From JBAPRR01 sp049281195 (GTDB lineage Bacteria > Actinomycetota > Acidimicrobiia > Acidimicrobiales > CAVXTF01), in NCBI GenBank assembly GCA_049281195.1, contig JBAPRR010000172.1, positions 1 through 33,212 on the forward strand: a DNA stretch of 33,212 nucleotides. The letters run 5' to 3'. Each line of letters opens with the position of its first letter. The first letter of the stretch is position 1. A program made the translations under genes and the position numbers. Below the pieces are notes generated by a model, which did not search any database, was not told the DNA's origin, and saw only the letters and a program-made list of their open reading frames with translations. Below, in pieces: positions 24,492 through 33,000 of the stretch.

Positions 24492-25315
24492 GCGGCTTCG
24501 AGCTCTCCGAGCTCGCCGAGCTGTTGCAAGGCCCGGGTCTCGGCCTGCCTGGCTCGGCGTACTCCGATGCCGAGGCGCGAGGCGGTCGTCTGAAGAGACG
24601 CTGGAGCGTCCCCATCGAGTCCGAACCGGATCCTTACGACCTGCCGCTCCAGACCTTCGAGAGCGTCCACGGCCTGACGGACACGGTCGAGCACCATCGC
24701 TCGTTCGACCTCTTCCTCGAACGGGTCGTCGTCGACCCCGACCAGATCCCCGAGCGGCGTGTTGCCGTCTATGCCCGCGGGCTGGTCCAGACTCGCAACT
24801 ACCCTCGAGACCTGGGCCAGAGCGGGAAGATCATCGACCGTCACCGCTGCCGCGTCGGCAATCTCTTCAGGAGTGGGCTCCCTGCGGAACTCGGCGGTCA
24901 GCTCTGAGGTCACGCGCTCCACGCGCTGGATCTGCTCTGCTACCTCCATCGGCACCCTGATGGTTCCCGACTGCTGCTGGACGGCGCGCTGGAGCGCTTG
25001 GCGGATCCACCACGTCGCGTAGGTCGAGAACCTGAACCCCCGGCGCCAGTCGAACTTGTCGACTGCACGCATCAAACCGAAGGTGCCCTCTTGTACCAGG
25101 TCGGCAAAATCGACACCGCGGTCCTGGTACCGGCGTGCCCAGTGGACTACTAGGCGCAAGTTCGCGGCAATCATCTGCTGACGTGCTTCTACGTCACCTG
25201 CCGCGACGCGCTTAGCCAACTCGACCTGCTCGTCCGGGTCCGGAAGGGGATGCCGGTCCAAGTCGTCGAGGAACAACCGGATGCCATCGAGGCTTCCGCT
25301 GCGGTTGGCCATCAT
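24476..25315 (-). CDS. RNA polymerase sigma factor, sigma-70 group 2-like
   Basis: The 279-residue product has sigma region 1.2 (LFLDDLDRHPLPDPDEQVELAKRV), region 2 with NLRLVVHWARRYQDRGVDFADLVQEGTFGLMRAVDKFDWRRGFRFSTYATWWIRQAL, region 3 (IRVPMEVAEQIQRV) and region 4 with an HTH (SLQTTASRLGIGVRRARQAE). There is no region 1.1, and the ATWWIRQA melting segment matches primary-like factors. It is therefore a group 2 factor (SigB-like) or a short primary factor. The region 4 stretch reads RIRFGLDGDAPASLQTTASRLG, where primary factors have RFGL-x-G-x-x-x-TLEEVG, so its -35 recognition may be unusual. ATG 25315 or 25312 is the start, with GGAG six bases before the first. Confidence 0.92.
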   Translation of the reverse strand: MMANRSGSLDGIRLFLDDLDRHPLPDPDEQVELAKRVAAGDVEARQQMIAANLRLVVHWARRYQDRGVDFADLVQEGTFGLMRAVDKFDWRRGFRFSTYATWWIRQALQRAVQQQSGTIRVPMEVAEQIQRVERVTSELTAEFRREPTPEEIADAAAVTVDDLPALAQVSRVVASLDQPAGIDGNTPLGDLVGVDDDPFEEEVERAMVLDRVRQAVDALEGLERQVVRIRFGLDGDAPASLQTTASRLGIGVRRARQAETRALQQLGELGELEAAYRAA

Positions 25316-25629
25316 TCAAATCTCCGTCGTTCGTTTCTCGGTATGTCGCTAGTCGTCTGTCCAGCTCGTAGTTCTTTCATCACTACTTGCTGTCGCAGCT
25401 TTCTGGGCTCTAACCCCAACTGCTGCGCCACAGACTTGAACACCTAACGAATCGGCTCCATTCCACTTACTGCTGGCACTACCCGTTGACAATCTGTCGA
25501 TCGACCAACTTTTCGCAAATGGGACTCGATTTCCGGGTGTGTCCGTCTGTGAACCCTGCGCGGTCGTTGCACGTCTCAATATTCGAGCCGGCCGCTGTGA
25601 GGGAGCAGTGAGCTTGCCATGGCTCACCC
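25316..25629. other. Divergent intergenic region between the sigma factor and the phosphatase
   Basis: This 314-base gap carries the start signals for two divergent genes. It is less GC-rich than its neighbours. It holds the promoter candidate for the sigma gene (25464-25492, minus strand). On the plus strand TTGACA (25486-25491) lacks a matching -10 at 16-18 bases. I see no small gene, tRNA or repeat. GAGGGAGC near 25599 is too far from ATG 25630 to be its ribosome-binding site. Confidence 0.5.
25464..25492 (-). promoter_or_regulatory. Candidate promoter for the sigma factor gene
   Basis: On the minus strand TTGTCA (25492-25487) is followed after exactly 17 bases by TAAGTG (25469-25464). 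The -35 matches TTGACA at five of six positions, while the -10 is poor at its last base. The leader would be about 140 bases. Confidence 0.35.
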
Positions 25630-26262
25630 ATGAATGGTCGGATAATGGACGTGACAGGCACTCTGAGCAGCCAAAACGACCGCCAGCCCCGGCTTATAGC
25701 GGTTCGGCACGGCGCCACCGAATGGAGCACCAGTCGGCGACATACAGGTTGGACCGATCTCCCGCTCGACCCCCAAGGGGTGCAGCAGGCGATCGACGTG
25801 GGGAAGCGGCTCGCCGGCCACGACTTCCGCCAGGTCCTGACCAGCCCGCTGGAGCGCGCCCGCGTCACATGTGAACTAGCCGGTTTCGGCGGAATTGCGA
25901 AGATCTGTGACGACCTCCGCGAATGGAACTACGGCGAGATGGAGGGCCGGACCACCGCAGAGATCCGCGAACAGATCCCCGGATGGAATATCTGGGCGGA
26001 CGGCGTGATCGGTGGAGAGACCATCGACCAGGTCCGAGACAGGGCGGACCGCGTGATCGCACAGGTGCGAGGAGGCGCCGGCGACGTTCTGGCATTCGCC
26101 CATGCGCACATTTTCCGGGTGATAGCAGCGCGATGGGTCGGGCTCGGTCCAACGGCGGGCCAGTCGTTGGCGCTGTCTCCGGCGACTGTCAGCGTCCTCG
26201 GATGGGAACGAGAGACTCCGGTCATCGAAGTTTGGAACGACGGGAGTTCCGATCTGTTCTGA
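25630..26262 (+). CDS. Histidine phosphatase family protein (phosphoglycerate-mutase fold)
   Basis: The 210-residue product has the RHG motif with the phospho-acceptor H27 (AVRHGATEW), TSPLERARVTC with R76, the acid residue in LREWNYGEMEGRT (around E98), and the second catalytic histidine in AFAHAHIFRV (H158). The EWNYGEMEG sequence is typical of broad-specificity acid phosphatases rather than true cofactor-dependent phosphoglycerate mutases, so a mutase annotation should be avoided. The substrate cannot be inferred. It starts at ATG 25630 or ATG 25645; neither has a good ribosome-binding site. It stands alone between a divergent sigma gene and a convergent membrane-protein gene. Confidence 0.88.
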   Translation: MNGRIMDVTGTLSSQNDRQPRLIAVRHGATEWSTSRRHTGWTDLPLDPQGVQQAIDVGKRLAGHDFRQVLTSPLERARVTCELAGFGGIAKICDDLREWNYGEMEGRTTAEIREQIPGWNIWADGVIGGETIDQVRDRADRVIAQVRGGAGDVLAFAHAHIFRVIAARWVGLGPTAGQSLALSPATVSVLGWERETPVIEVWNDGSSDLF

Positions 26263-26349
26263 GCGCACCCGCCTGTTCCGATCCGCCTACCCCTTGACGC
26301 CGCCCGGTCTGACTCGAGCCGCTCGGGCCGGACCCGGATTCGTCAGAGT

Positions 26350-27456
26350 TCAGATGGTTCGCGAGTTGGGCTTGCGATCGACAGGCCGGCGTGGGGCGAT
26401 CGGTGGACCACCATGCTCGCGTGGGCCTGTCCAAGGAGCGGGCGGCGCCGACAGCCGGCGGGCGAGCTCGTATGCGATCCCCTCGTAGTTCACCCGCCAA
26501 CCCCTGAAGTGGGGCCACGCCTCTTCAGCCGACCGCTCGAGATCGACGCCCACATCAGAGATGTGCTTCACCCCTTCCACGAACTGTTCATAGGTGAGCT
26601 TGAGAGGTGCGTCAGGCATCGGGTCGGGATCGAACGAGATGCGTTGGAGGGTGGCGATGTCTCGAAGCGCCGAAAATCCCATCCGCACGCACATGCGCGC
26701 ACTTCCTGGCGCAGTGCTCGGCTGGAGCGATAGTTGCAGCGCTGCGGCGTCGCAGATGGCGACGAGGCTCACGATCCACGAGTTCGTCGGGTGCGGCGAT
26801 CGGAGGTGCAGGAGCGACGGGTACGTGGTGTGGCTTTCGGCCACGTCAGCCGACCAGCGCTCCCAATCCGCGTAGAGGCTTGCCAGTTCGCTTTCGAGCC
26901 CGATCAGGTGATGTCGGGCTAGCAGCTCGGGCCCCCAGGCCGGCGACGCGGCCCTGCTCTCCAGCATTGAGACGAGCGTTTCGCGCCGGTTGAAAGCGTC
27001 ATAGAGCGCCGGCAGGTAGGCGATCTGAAGCGCCACGATCACGAGTCCCGTAGCGGCAGCCAGGAATGCGACTGCAGATGGGCCCGCCCCGTTCGGAGTG
27101 GCGAACCCAAGCGTGAAGACGTAGGAGCCGCTTCTGATGAACGCCTGGGTGAAGCCGATTGTCGCTGTCCCCCAGAACACGAGTGCGTAGCCGATCAGCG
27201 CGATGCCGAGCCACAGGCCCAGCCGGACGATGGTGAGAATGGCCTCGTATCCGGCGATCAGCCGGTCCTTACGCTCGAAATCCTTGATCCGTTCGATGGG
27301 GGAGCGACCGAGTCCACGCAGTACGACGATCGTGGCGACTATCGGACCGTGGCTCCAGGACCTCGGGACGACGAGCGAACGAAGGATGTCCCAAAGGTCG
27401 CCGACGAGGACCAATATCCCGACCGCGAGGACCACGCCCCTCCAGGCGGCCGTCAT
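26350..27456 (-). CDS. Ion-channel-like membrane protein with degenerate selectivity filter
   Basis: The 368-residue product has helices at about residues 5-27, 37-49 (weak), 71-95 and 125-152. Between the last two is a pore-like re-entrant segment ending T115-L-G-F-A-T120. This resembles the potassium-channel filter TVGYGD/TLGFGD, but Gly-Asp is replaced by Ala-Thr. Residues from about 155 on form a cytoplasmic alpha-helical domain of about 200 residues (RRETLVSMLESRAASPAWGPELL and on) that I do not recognise. The C-terminus is Pro/Arg-rich. A divergent two-helix channel family is my best guess; ion selectivity is not predictable. It lies 15 bases downstream of the Rrf2 gene on the same strand, so the two are probably co-transcribed. 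Confidence 0.6.
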   Translation of the reverse strand: MTAAWRGVVLAVGILVLVGDLWDILRSLVVPRSWSHGPIVATIVVLRGLGRSPIERIKDFERKDRLIAGYEAILTIVRLGLWLGIALIGYALVFWGTATIGFTQAFIRSGSYVFTLGFATPNGAGPSAVAFLAAATGLVIVALQIAYLPALYDAFNRRETLVSMLESRAASPAWGPELLARHHLIGLESELASLYADWERWSADVAESHTTYPSLLHLRSPHPTNSWIVSLVAICDAAALQLSLQPSTAPGSARMCVRMGFSALRDIATLQRISFDPDPMPDAPLKLTYEQFVEGVKHISDVGVDLERSAEEAWPHFRGWRVNYEGIAYELARRLSAPPAPWTGPREHGGPPIAPRRPVDRKPNSRTI

Positions 27457-27471
27457 GTTGTTAGTTCTGGC

Positions 27472-27918
27472 TCAGCTGAGCACAGGCGCTTCGTCGCGTG
27501 CGCCGCGCGCCTGTCGGACCATGTCCGCGATCGTGAAGGAGTCGAGGTGCTCGCGCATGTGCTCGCCGACGTGTTCCCACACGCTCAAAAGGACACACTG
27601 GCCTTCGTGCTCGCATGCCCCGTTTTCGTGCGGCCGGCCGAAGTCGCCCGCGGCGATGGGTCCGTCGACGGCCGAGACCACCTGGCCCAGGGTTATCTCA
27701 TTGGGGGGTCTGGCGAGCACGTACCCGCCCCCGACACCCCTTTTGGAGCGGACTAGCCCCGCACCTTTGAGGGCGAGGAGGATCTGCTCGAGATAGGGCT
27801 GCGGAAGGCCTGTCCGGTCCGCTATATCCCGCACAGAGGTCGGTCCGGTCTCCTCGGCGTGCAACGCCAGGGACAGCAGCGCACGGCTGGCGTAGTCGCC
27901 GCGAGTCGAGACCTTCAC
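27472..27918 (-). CDS. Rrf2 family transcriptional regulator with two conserved cysteines
   Basis: The 148-residue product has the Rrf2 winged helix (MKVSTRGDYASRALLSLAL, SVRDIADRTGLPQPYLEQILLALKGAGLVRSKRGVGGGYVLAR) and the dimer helix. The cluster-binding region reads C102-E-H-E-G-Q-C108, and the position of the third cysteine of IscR-type proteins (114) is Trp. Family members with three Cys bind iron-sulfur clusters; with two Cys plus nearby His (H97, H104) it may bind a cluster with other ligands or sense redox or NO differently. It starts at GTG 27918; no strong ribosome-binding site. The likely target is itself and the adjoining channel-like gene. No known partner (isc, suf, nsrR targets) is nearby. 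Confidence 0.9.
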   Translation of the reverse strand: MKVSTRGDYASRALLSLALHAEETGPTSVRDIADRTGLPQPYLEQILLALKGAGLVRSKRGVGGGYVLARPPNEITLGQVVSAVDGPIAAGDFGRPHENGACEHEGQCVLLSVWEHVGEHMREHLDSFTIADMVRQARGARDEAPVLS

Positions 27919-27987
27919 GGGCAGATGCTATCCGCCGAACCGGTATGGAGAGGCGGTTCGGGTTCTCGACCCAGGCCGCCGCGTCGG

Positions 27988-27993
27988 TAGTGT
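27988..27993 (+). promoter_or_regulatory. Possible -10 box just before the phosphodiesterase gene
   Basis: TAGTGT ends eight bases before GTG 28002, so transcription would begin about two bases before or at the start codon, close to leaderless. The upstream CTCGAC (27965-27970) is a weak -35 at 17 bases. There is no Shine-Dalgarno before the GTG. Confidence 0.35.
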
Positions 27994-28001
27994 TCGGATA
28001 A

Positions 28002-29243
28002 GTGTCAGCCACGGAAATTCCCGGTCGGGGGGTCGAATCCGACGCCATCAGCCAACCGGTGCTCCCCGCGTACGGGGGGGCGTGTATCGCCTCAGTCACT
28101 CGGGCCCTGCTCCGCATCGTCTGCGGCTCGTACCCGCGGGTCCCGGGAGCAGCAACCGCAGCGGGTGGAAACGGAGGCGCAGCCGGTGGAAACGGGGGAA
28201 CAGAAGGTGGGAGTGGCGAGATTCCCGACTGGGTGCCTGCTCCAGCCCGAGACGCCTCGCAGGTAGTCCTTCTGGTTCTAGACGGGCTCGGGTGGGAGCA
28301 GCTTCAAAATGATCCTGCGCTTGCTCCGACCCTCACCGGAGGCGCCGGCGGGAAGATCACCTCGGTCGCGCCGACTACCACCGCAACGTGCCTCACCTCC
28401 ATATCGACCGGACTGGTGCCCGCGGAGCACGGCGTGGTCGGCTACCGCCTGGCTGTCGAGGACACGGAAATTCTCAATGTCTTGAAATGGAGAACAGGGC
28501 GTGGGGACGCCAGGACGACGATCCGGCCGAGAGAGTTCCAGCCCCATCCGGCTTTCGGTGGGTACGAGACAACCGAGGTGACCCGCTCGGAGTTCCGGGC
28601 CACCGGCTTCACTGCGGCCCACCTCGACGGAGCGCGCCTCGTCGGGTGGCAGGTTCCTTCGACATTGGTGGTCGAGGTGCGCCGCCTCTTAAGGGAGAAC
28701 ACGCCTTTCATCGAGGCCTATTACGACGGCCTCGACAAGGTCGCCCACGAGCACGGCATAGGCGAGCACTACGACGCCGAGCTTCGATTCGTGGACCGCA
28801 TGGTCGCCGATCTGATCGACGTCCTTCCCGCCGGTGCCTGCCTGGTCGTCACCTCCGACCACGGGCAAGTCAACGTGGGGCGCTCCGTCGAGATGCCGGC
28901 GAACGAGGTCCTCGACGCTTCACGACTGATCTCGGGTGAAGGTCGTTTCAGGTGGTTCCACGCGCACCCCGGGGCCGAGAAGGATCTCGAGGCTGCCGCG
29001 TCCGGTGCCCATGGGCACAACGCGTGGGTGAGGACTCTCGAGCAGATGCTCGACGAGGGCTGGTTCGGAGGAGCATTGTCCAAGCGGGTCGCATCACGTG
29101 TGGGAGACGTCGCGTTGGTGGCGCGTGAACCGGTTGCCTTCCTCGACCCTGCGGACACCGGAGAGACTCGACTGGCGGCCCGCCACGGTTCACTGACACC
29201 CACCGAGATGTACGTTCCTCTGCTTGGATTCGAAAGGAACTGA
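28002..29243 (+). CDS. Nucleotide pyrophosphatase/phosphodiesterase family protein
   Basis: The 413-residue product belongs to the type I phosphodiesterase/nucleotide pyrophosphatase branch of the alkaline phosphatase superfamily. Metal and nucleophile motifs appear in order: VLLVLDGLGW (metal Asp D94), APTTTATCLTSISTG (Thr nucleophile about 126-127), YYDGLDKVAHEHG, VTSDHGQV and ARHGSL. No signal peptide is visible, so it is probably cytoplasmic. Residues about 49-73 are a Gly/Ala/Asn insert made of repeated GGTGGAAACGG units just before the catalytic domain. Start GTG 28002 is supported by a -10-like TAGTGT upstream. The bpa start follows its stop by three bases, pointing to co-translation. 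The substrate is unknown. Confidence 0.88.
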   Translation: MSATEIPGRGVESDAISQPVLPAYGGACIASVTRALLRIVCGSYPRVPGAATAAGGNGGAAGGNGGTEGGSGEIPDWVPAPARDASQVVLLVLDGLGWEQLQNDPALAPTLTGGAGGKITSVAPTTTATCLTSISTGLVPAEHGVVGYRLAVEDTEILNVLKWRTGRGDARTTIRPREFQPHPAFGGYETTEVTRSEFRATGFTAAHLDGARLVGWQVPSTLVVEVRRLLRENTPFIEAYYDGLDKVAHEHGIGEHYDAELRFVDRMVADLIDVLPAGACLVVTSDHGQVNVGRSVEMPANEVLDASRLISGEGRFRWFHAHPGAEKDLEAAASGAHGHNAWVRTLEQMLDEGWFGGALSKRVASRVGDVALVAREPVAFLDPADTGETRLAARHGSLTPTEMYVPLLGFERN

Positions 29244-29246
29244 TCG

Positions 29247-29834
29247 ATGACATCGACACCTGGCGCCGGACAACAGGCGAGCGATCAAGACCCCAACGAT
29301 CAAGATCCGACCGAGCAGCAGATCGCAGATCTCCAGAGCGCCATCGCTCAGGCCGAGGCCGGCTCAACCGGGACAGGACCGGCAGATCAACCCGAAGTCA
29401 TCCAGATCCATGAAGGCGAGGGTCACAACGAAGCCGTCGAGCAGCCCGCGAAGGTGATGCGGATCGGTTCGATGGTGAAGCAACTTCTTGATGAGGTGAG
29501 AGCAGCACCGCTCGACGAGAAGAGCAGGGTCCGCCTGCGCGAGATCTACGAGCAGTCGGTACGCGAGCTCGCCGAATCGCTCAGCCCCGATCTGGCCAAA
29601 GAGCTCGATCGGATGGCCCTGCCTTTCGACGCTGAGAGCGTCCCGTCAGAAGCGGAATTGCGCATAGCGCAGGCGCAACTGGTGGGATGGCTCGAAGGCT
29701 TGTTCCACGGGATACAGGCGACCCTGGTGGCCCAGCAGATGGCGGCGAGAGCGCAGCTCGAAGAGATGCGCCGGCGCGGGCTCCCGGCCGGAGAGCAGAG
29801 TCCTGAGGACCGAAGGGCCGGCGGGTACCTGTAG
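29247..29834 (+). CDS. bpa: Bacterial proteasome activator Bpa (PafE)
   Basis: Bpa forms a dodecameric ring that opens the 20S proteasome without ATP and feeds it unfolded proteins. The 195-residue product matches M. tuberculosis Bpa (Rv3780), as I remember that sequence, over its helical core: VEQPAKVMRIGSMVKQLLDEV, APLDEKSRVRLREIY, then PSEAELRIAQAQLVGWLEGLF and AQQMAARAQLEEMR. The N-terminal 60 residues are acidic, Gln-rich and disordered. The mycobacterial C-terminus is GQYL, the proteasome-docking motif. Here it is GGYL, keeping Tyr-Leu but losing Gln. Start ATG 29247 has AAAGGA at 29233-29238. Proteasome genes are not in this window. Confidence 0.93.
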   Translation: MTSTPGAGQQASDQDPNDQDPTEQQIADLQSAIAQAEAGSTGTGPADQPEVIQIHEGEGHNEAVEQPAKVMRIGSMVKQLLDEVRAAPLDEKSRVRLREIYEQSVRELAESLSPDLAKELDRMALPFDAESVPSEAELRIAQAQLVGWLEGLFHGIQATLVAQQMAARAQLEEMRRRGLPAGEQSPEDRRAGGYL

Positions 29835-30062
29835 CCCTCACCCGGGCCGCACTGGAAACTCACCGAGGTTCCGGAGCGTCCGACTCCTGTTTCGCGGGGC
29901 GGAAAAACACCCGGAAAATAAGCTGAATGCAACTAATCAGCGGCTGACCTGGGCGGAATGACACCGCTGTAATTACGGGCGGGTTCGGCGTATCCTGCGA
30001 TGGGAGAGGGTGCCCGGCTGATGCCTGGTGTCTCAAGCAGATAGCAGCTAGGAGGCCCTGCA
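29835..30062. other. bpa-dnaE intergenic region
   Basis: These 228 bases hold a patch of A runs (about 29905-29920), a short inverted repeat GCTGA/TCAGC (about 29920-29940), and TATCCT (29991-29996), which could be a -10 box for dnaE about 65 bases before its start. The -35 at the right distance (TGTAAT) is poor. No clear terminator for bpa is visible. Confidence 0.35.
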
Positions 30063-33000
30063 ATGGCAGGTGAGAAGTCGTTTACGCACCTGCATACGCA
30101 CACCGAGTATTCGATGCTCGACGGTGCCGCCCGAGTGAAAGACCTGGTCGCCGCGGCCGTGGAAGACGGAATGCCCGCGCTCGGCATCACCGACCACGGG
30201 AACATGTACGGGGTCCTCGACTTCTATAAAGCCTGCCGCGACGCCGGGATCAACCCGGTGATCGGGACCGAGGCCTACATGGCCGGCGAGTCGCGTTTCG
30301 AGAGGCCTGTGCGACGCGGACGCGTCGACGACACCGGCGGCGACGTGGAAGGCGGCAACAAGCTCTATTACCACCTCACCCTTCTCTCGGAGACGAACCA
30401 GGGTTACCGCAACCTGATGAAGCTCTCTTCAGCGGCGTACCTGGAGGGGTACTACTACAAGCCCCGCGTGGACTGGGAGCTGCTCGACAAGTACCACGAC
30501 GGGATCCTGGCCACCACCGGTTGTCTCGGCGGCGTCGTCCTTCAGGCGTTGCTGGCCGGCGACGAAACCCGGGCGACGGCTCTCGCCGCCCGCCTTCAGG
30601 ACGTGTTCGGCAGGGGGAACCTCTTCGTCGAGCTTCAGGACCACGGCATGCCCGAGCAGAAGCGCACCAACCCGGGGCTTATCCGGATTGCCCAATCAAT
30701 AGGTGCGCCTCTCATAGCGACCAATGACTCGCACTACACGCATCAAAAGGACGCAGAAGCCCACGACGCTCTTCTCTGCGTGCAAACCGGCGCAACAATC
30801 GACGACCCCAACCGTTTCAGCCTTCACTCCGACCAGCACTACCTGAAGTCCGCCGCCGAGATGCGCAGTCTCTTCTCCGACTATCCCGAAGCCTGCGACT
30901 CCACACTCCTCATCGCCGAGCGGGCGAACGTGGAGATCGAATTCGGGGTGTCGGCCCTCCCCGAATTCCCCATTCCTGACGGATTCCCCGGCAAAAGCTC
31001 AGAAGAGCGCTCGGATGCCTATCTGCGTCACCTGGCCTACGAAGGAGCGGCCTGGCGCTACGGTTCACCGCTTCCCGAACCTGTCGTGAGCCGGTTGGAA
31101 TTCGAGTTGAACGTGATCAGCTCGATGGGTTTCTCGGCTTATTTCCTCGTGGTCGGCGATCTGATCAGCTACTCGCGTTCGAGTGGAATCCGCGTCGGTC
31201 CGGGACGTGGATCGGCTGCCGGGTGCTGCGTCGCCTACTGCCTAGGGATCGTTGATCTCGACCCCATCCGTTACGACCTTCTCTTCGAGCGGTTCCTGAA
31301 CCCCGGCCGCAAGCAGATGCCCGACATCGACATGGACTTCGACGAGCGATACCGCTCGGAGATGATCCGTTACGCGTCCGAGAAGTACGGCTCCGACCAC
31401 GTGGCGCAGATCGTGACGTTCTCGACGATCAAGGCCCGCGCCGCCGTGCGCGACGCGGCGCGCGTCCTCGGATTCCCGTATGTGGTCGGGGACAAGATCG
31501 CGAAGCTCATGCCGCCTCTCGTGATGGGGCGTGACACCCCATTGCATGCGTGCCTCGAAAAGAAAGAGGGTCACGAGGACGGGTTCGTGGCCGCGGCCGA
31601 TCTTCGCGAGATGTACGACACGGACCCCGAGGCGAAGAGGGTCATCGACGTGGCCCGGGGTCTCGAGAACCTGAGGCGACAGGACGGCATCCACGCGGCC
31701 GCAGTCGTCATCACCCGCGAGCCGCTCACCGAGTACCTGCCGGTCCAGCGCAAGCCTGAGAGTGGCCAGAATCCGGCCGAAGCGCCCCTGGTCACCCAGT
31801 ACGAGATGCACGGGGTCGAAGAGCTCGGCCTGTTGAAGATGGACTTCCTCGGGTTGAGGAACCTGTCGGTCATAGAGCGGGCCCTCGACCTGATCAAACG
31901 GACCACGGGCGAGCGTCCGGACATCGACAACCTTCCGATGGACGACGACGAGGTCTTCGCCATGTTGCGCCGGGGCGACGGGATCGGCGTCTTCCAGTTG
32001 GAGGGCGGCCCGATGCGTGCCTTGATGCGCTCGCTCGCACCGGTGTCGTTCGACGACGTCGCCGCTCTGGTTGCTTTGTACCGGCCCGGGCCGATGGCCG
32101 CCAACATGCACAAGGACTACGCGGACCGGAAGAACGGGCGTAAGCCGATCACCCTGTTGCATCCGGACATGGAAGAGGTCCTGGGCGACACCTACGGGCT
32201 CATGATCTACCAGGAATCGATGATGCGGACCGCGCAGAAGTTCGCCGGTTACTCGCTCGAGGAAGCCGACAACCTGCGCAAGGCCTGCGGCAAGAAGATC
32301 CGCGCCCTCATCGCCGCGGAGCGCGAGAAGTTCGTCGAGGGCTGTGAGAGGACCGGCTACGGCAGCAAGCTCGGCACTCAGATCTTCGACATCATCGAGC
32401 CTTTCGCCGACTATGCGTTCAACAAGTCTCACGCGTACGGCTACGGATTGATCGCGTACCAGACCGCCTGGTTGAAGGTTCACTTCCCGGTCGAGTACCT
32501 GGCCGCGCTGTTGACCTCGGTGAAAGACGACAAGGACCGCACCGCTGTCTATCTGGGCGAGTGCCGCTCGATGGGTATAGAGGTCCTCGTCCCCGATGTG
32601 AACACCTCCGCGGGGGAATTCACCCCGGGGACCGACGAGAACGGTCGCCCCCGGATCGTCTTCGGTCTGGCTGCGGTCCGAAACGTGGGCGAGGGCCTGG
32701 TCGAGCGCATCGTCACTGAACGCGACGCCAATGGCCCGTTCTCGGACTTTTACGACTTCTGCAAACGGGTCGACTCCGTGGTGCTCAACAAGCGCACAGT
32801 CGAGTCGCTCATCAAGGCCGGCGCCTTCGACTCGTTGGGGCATCCCCGACAGGGGTTGTGCCTCGTATCCGAGGAGATCGTCGAGCTGACCCTGGCTCGA
32901 AGGCGCGAGGAGGATGCCGGTATCTCGACGCTGTTCAGCATGTTCGAGACCGAGGACCCGTCGCTGGCTCCATCTGGCTTCGAAGGTTTCGGTGACGCCC

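Noticed and set aside
25486..25491. Perfect TTGACA on the plus strand as a promoter for the histidine phosphatase gene
   Set aside because: No TAnnnT lies 16-18 bases downstream (the site reads CTTTTC). The same bases serve better as TTGTCA of a promoter on the other strand.
28028..28046. GGGGTCGAATCCGAC resembles a tRNA T-arm
   Set aside because: The flanks do not form a five-pair T stem, no acceptor stem or anticodon arm is found around it, and it lies inside the start of the phosphodiesterase gene.
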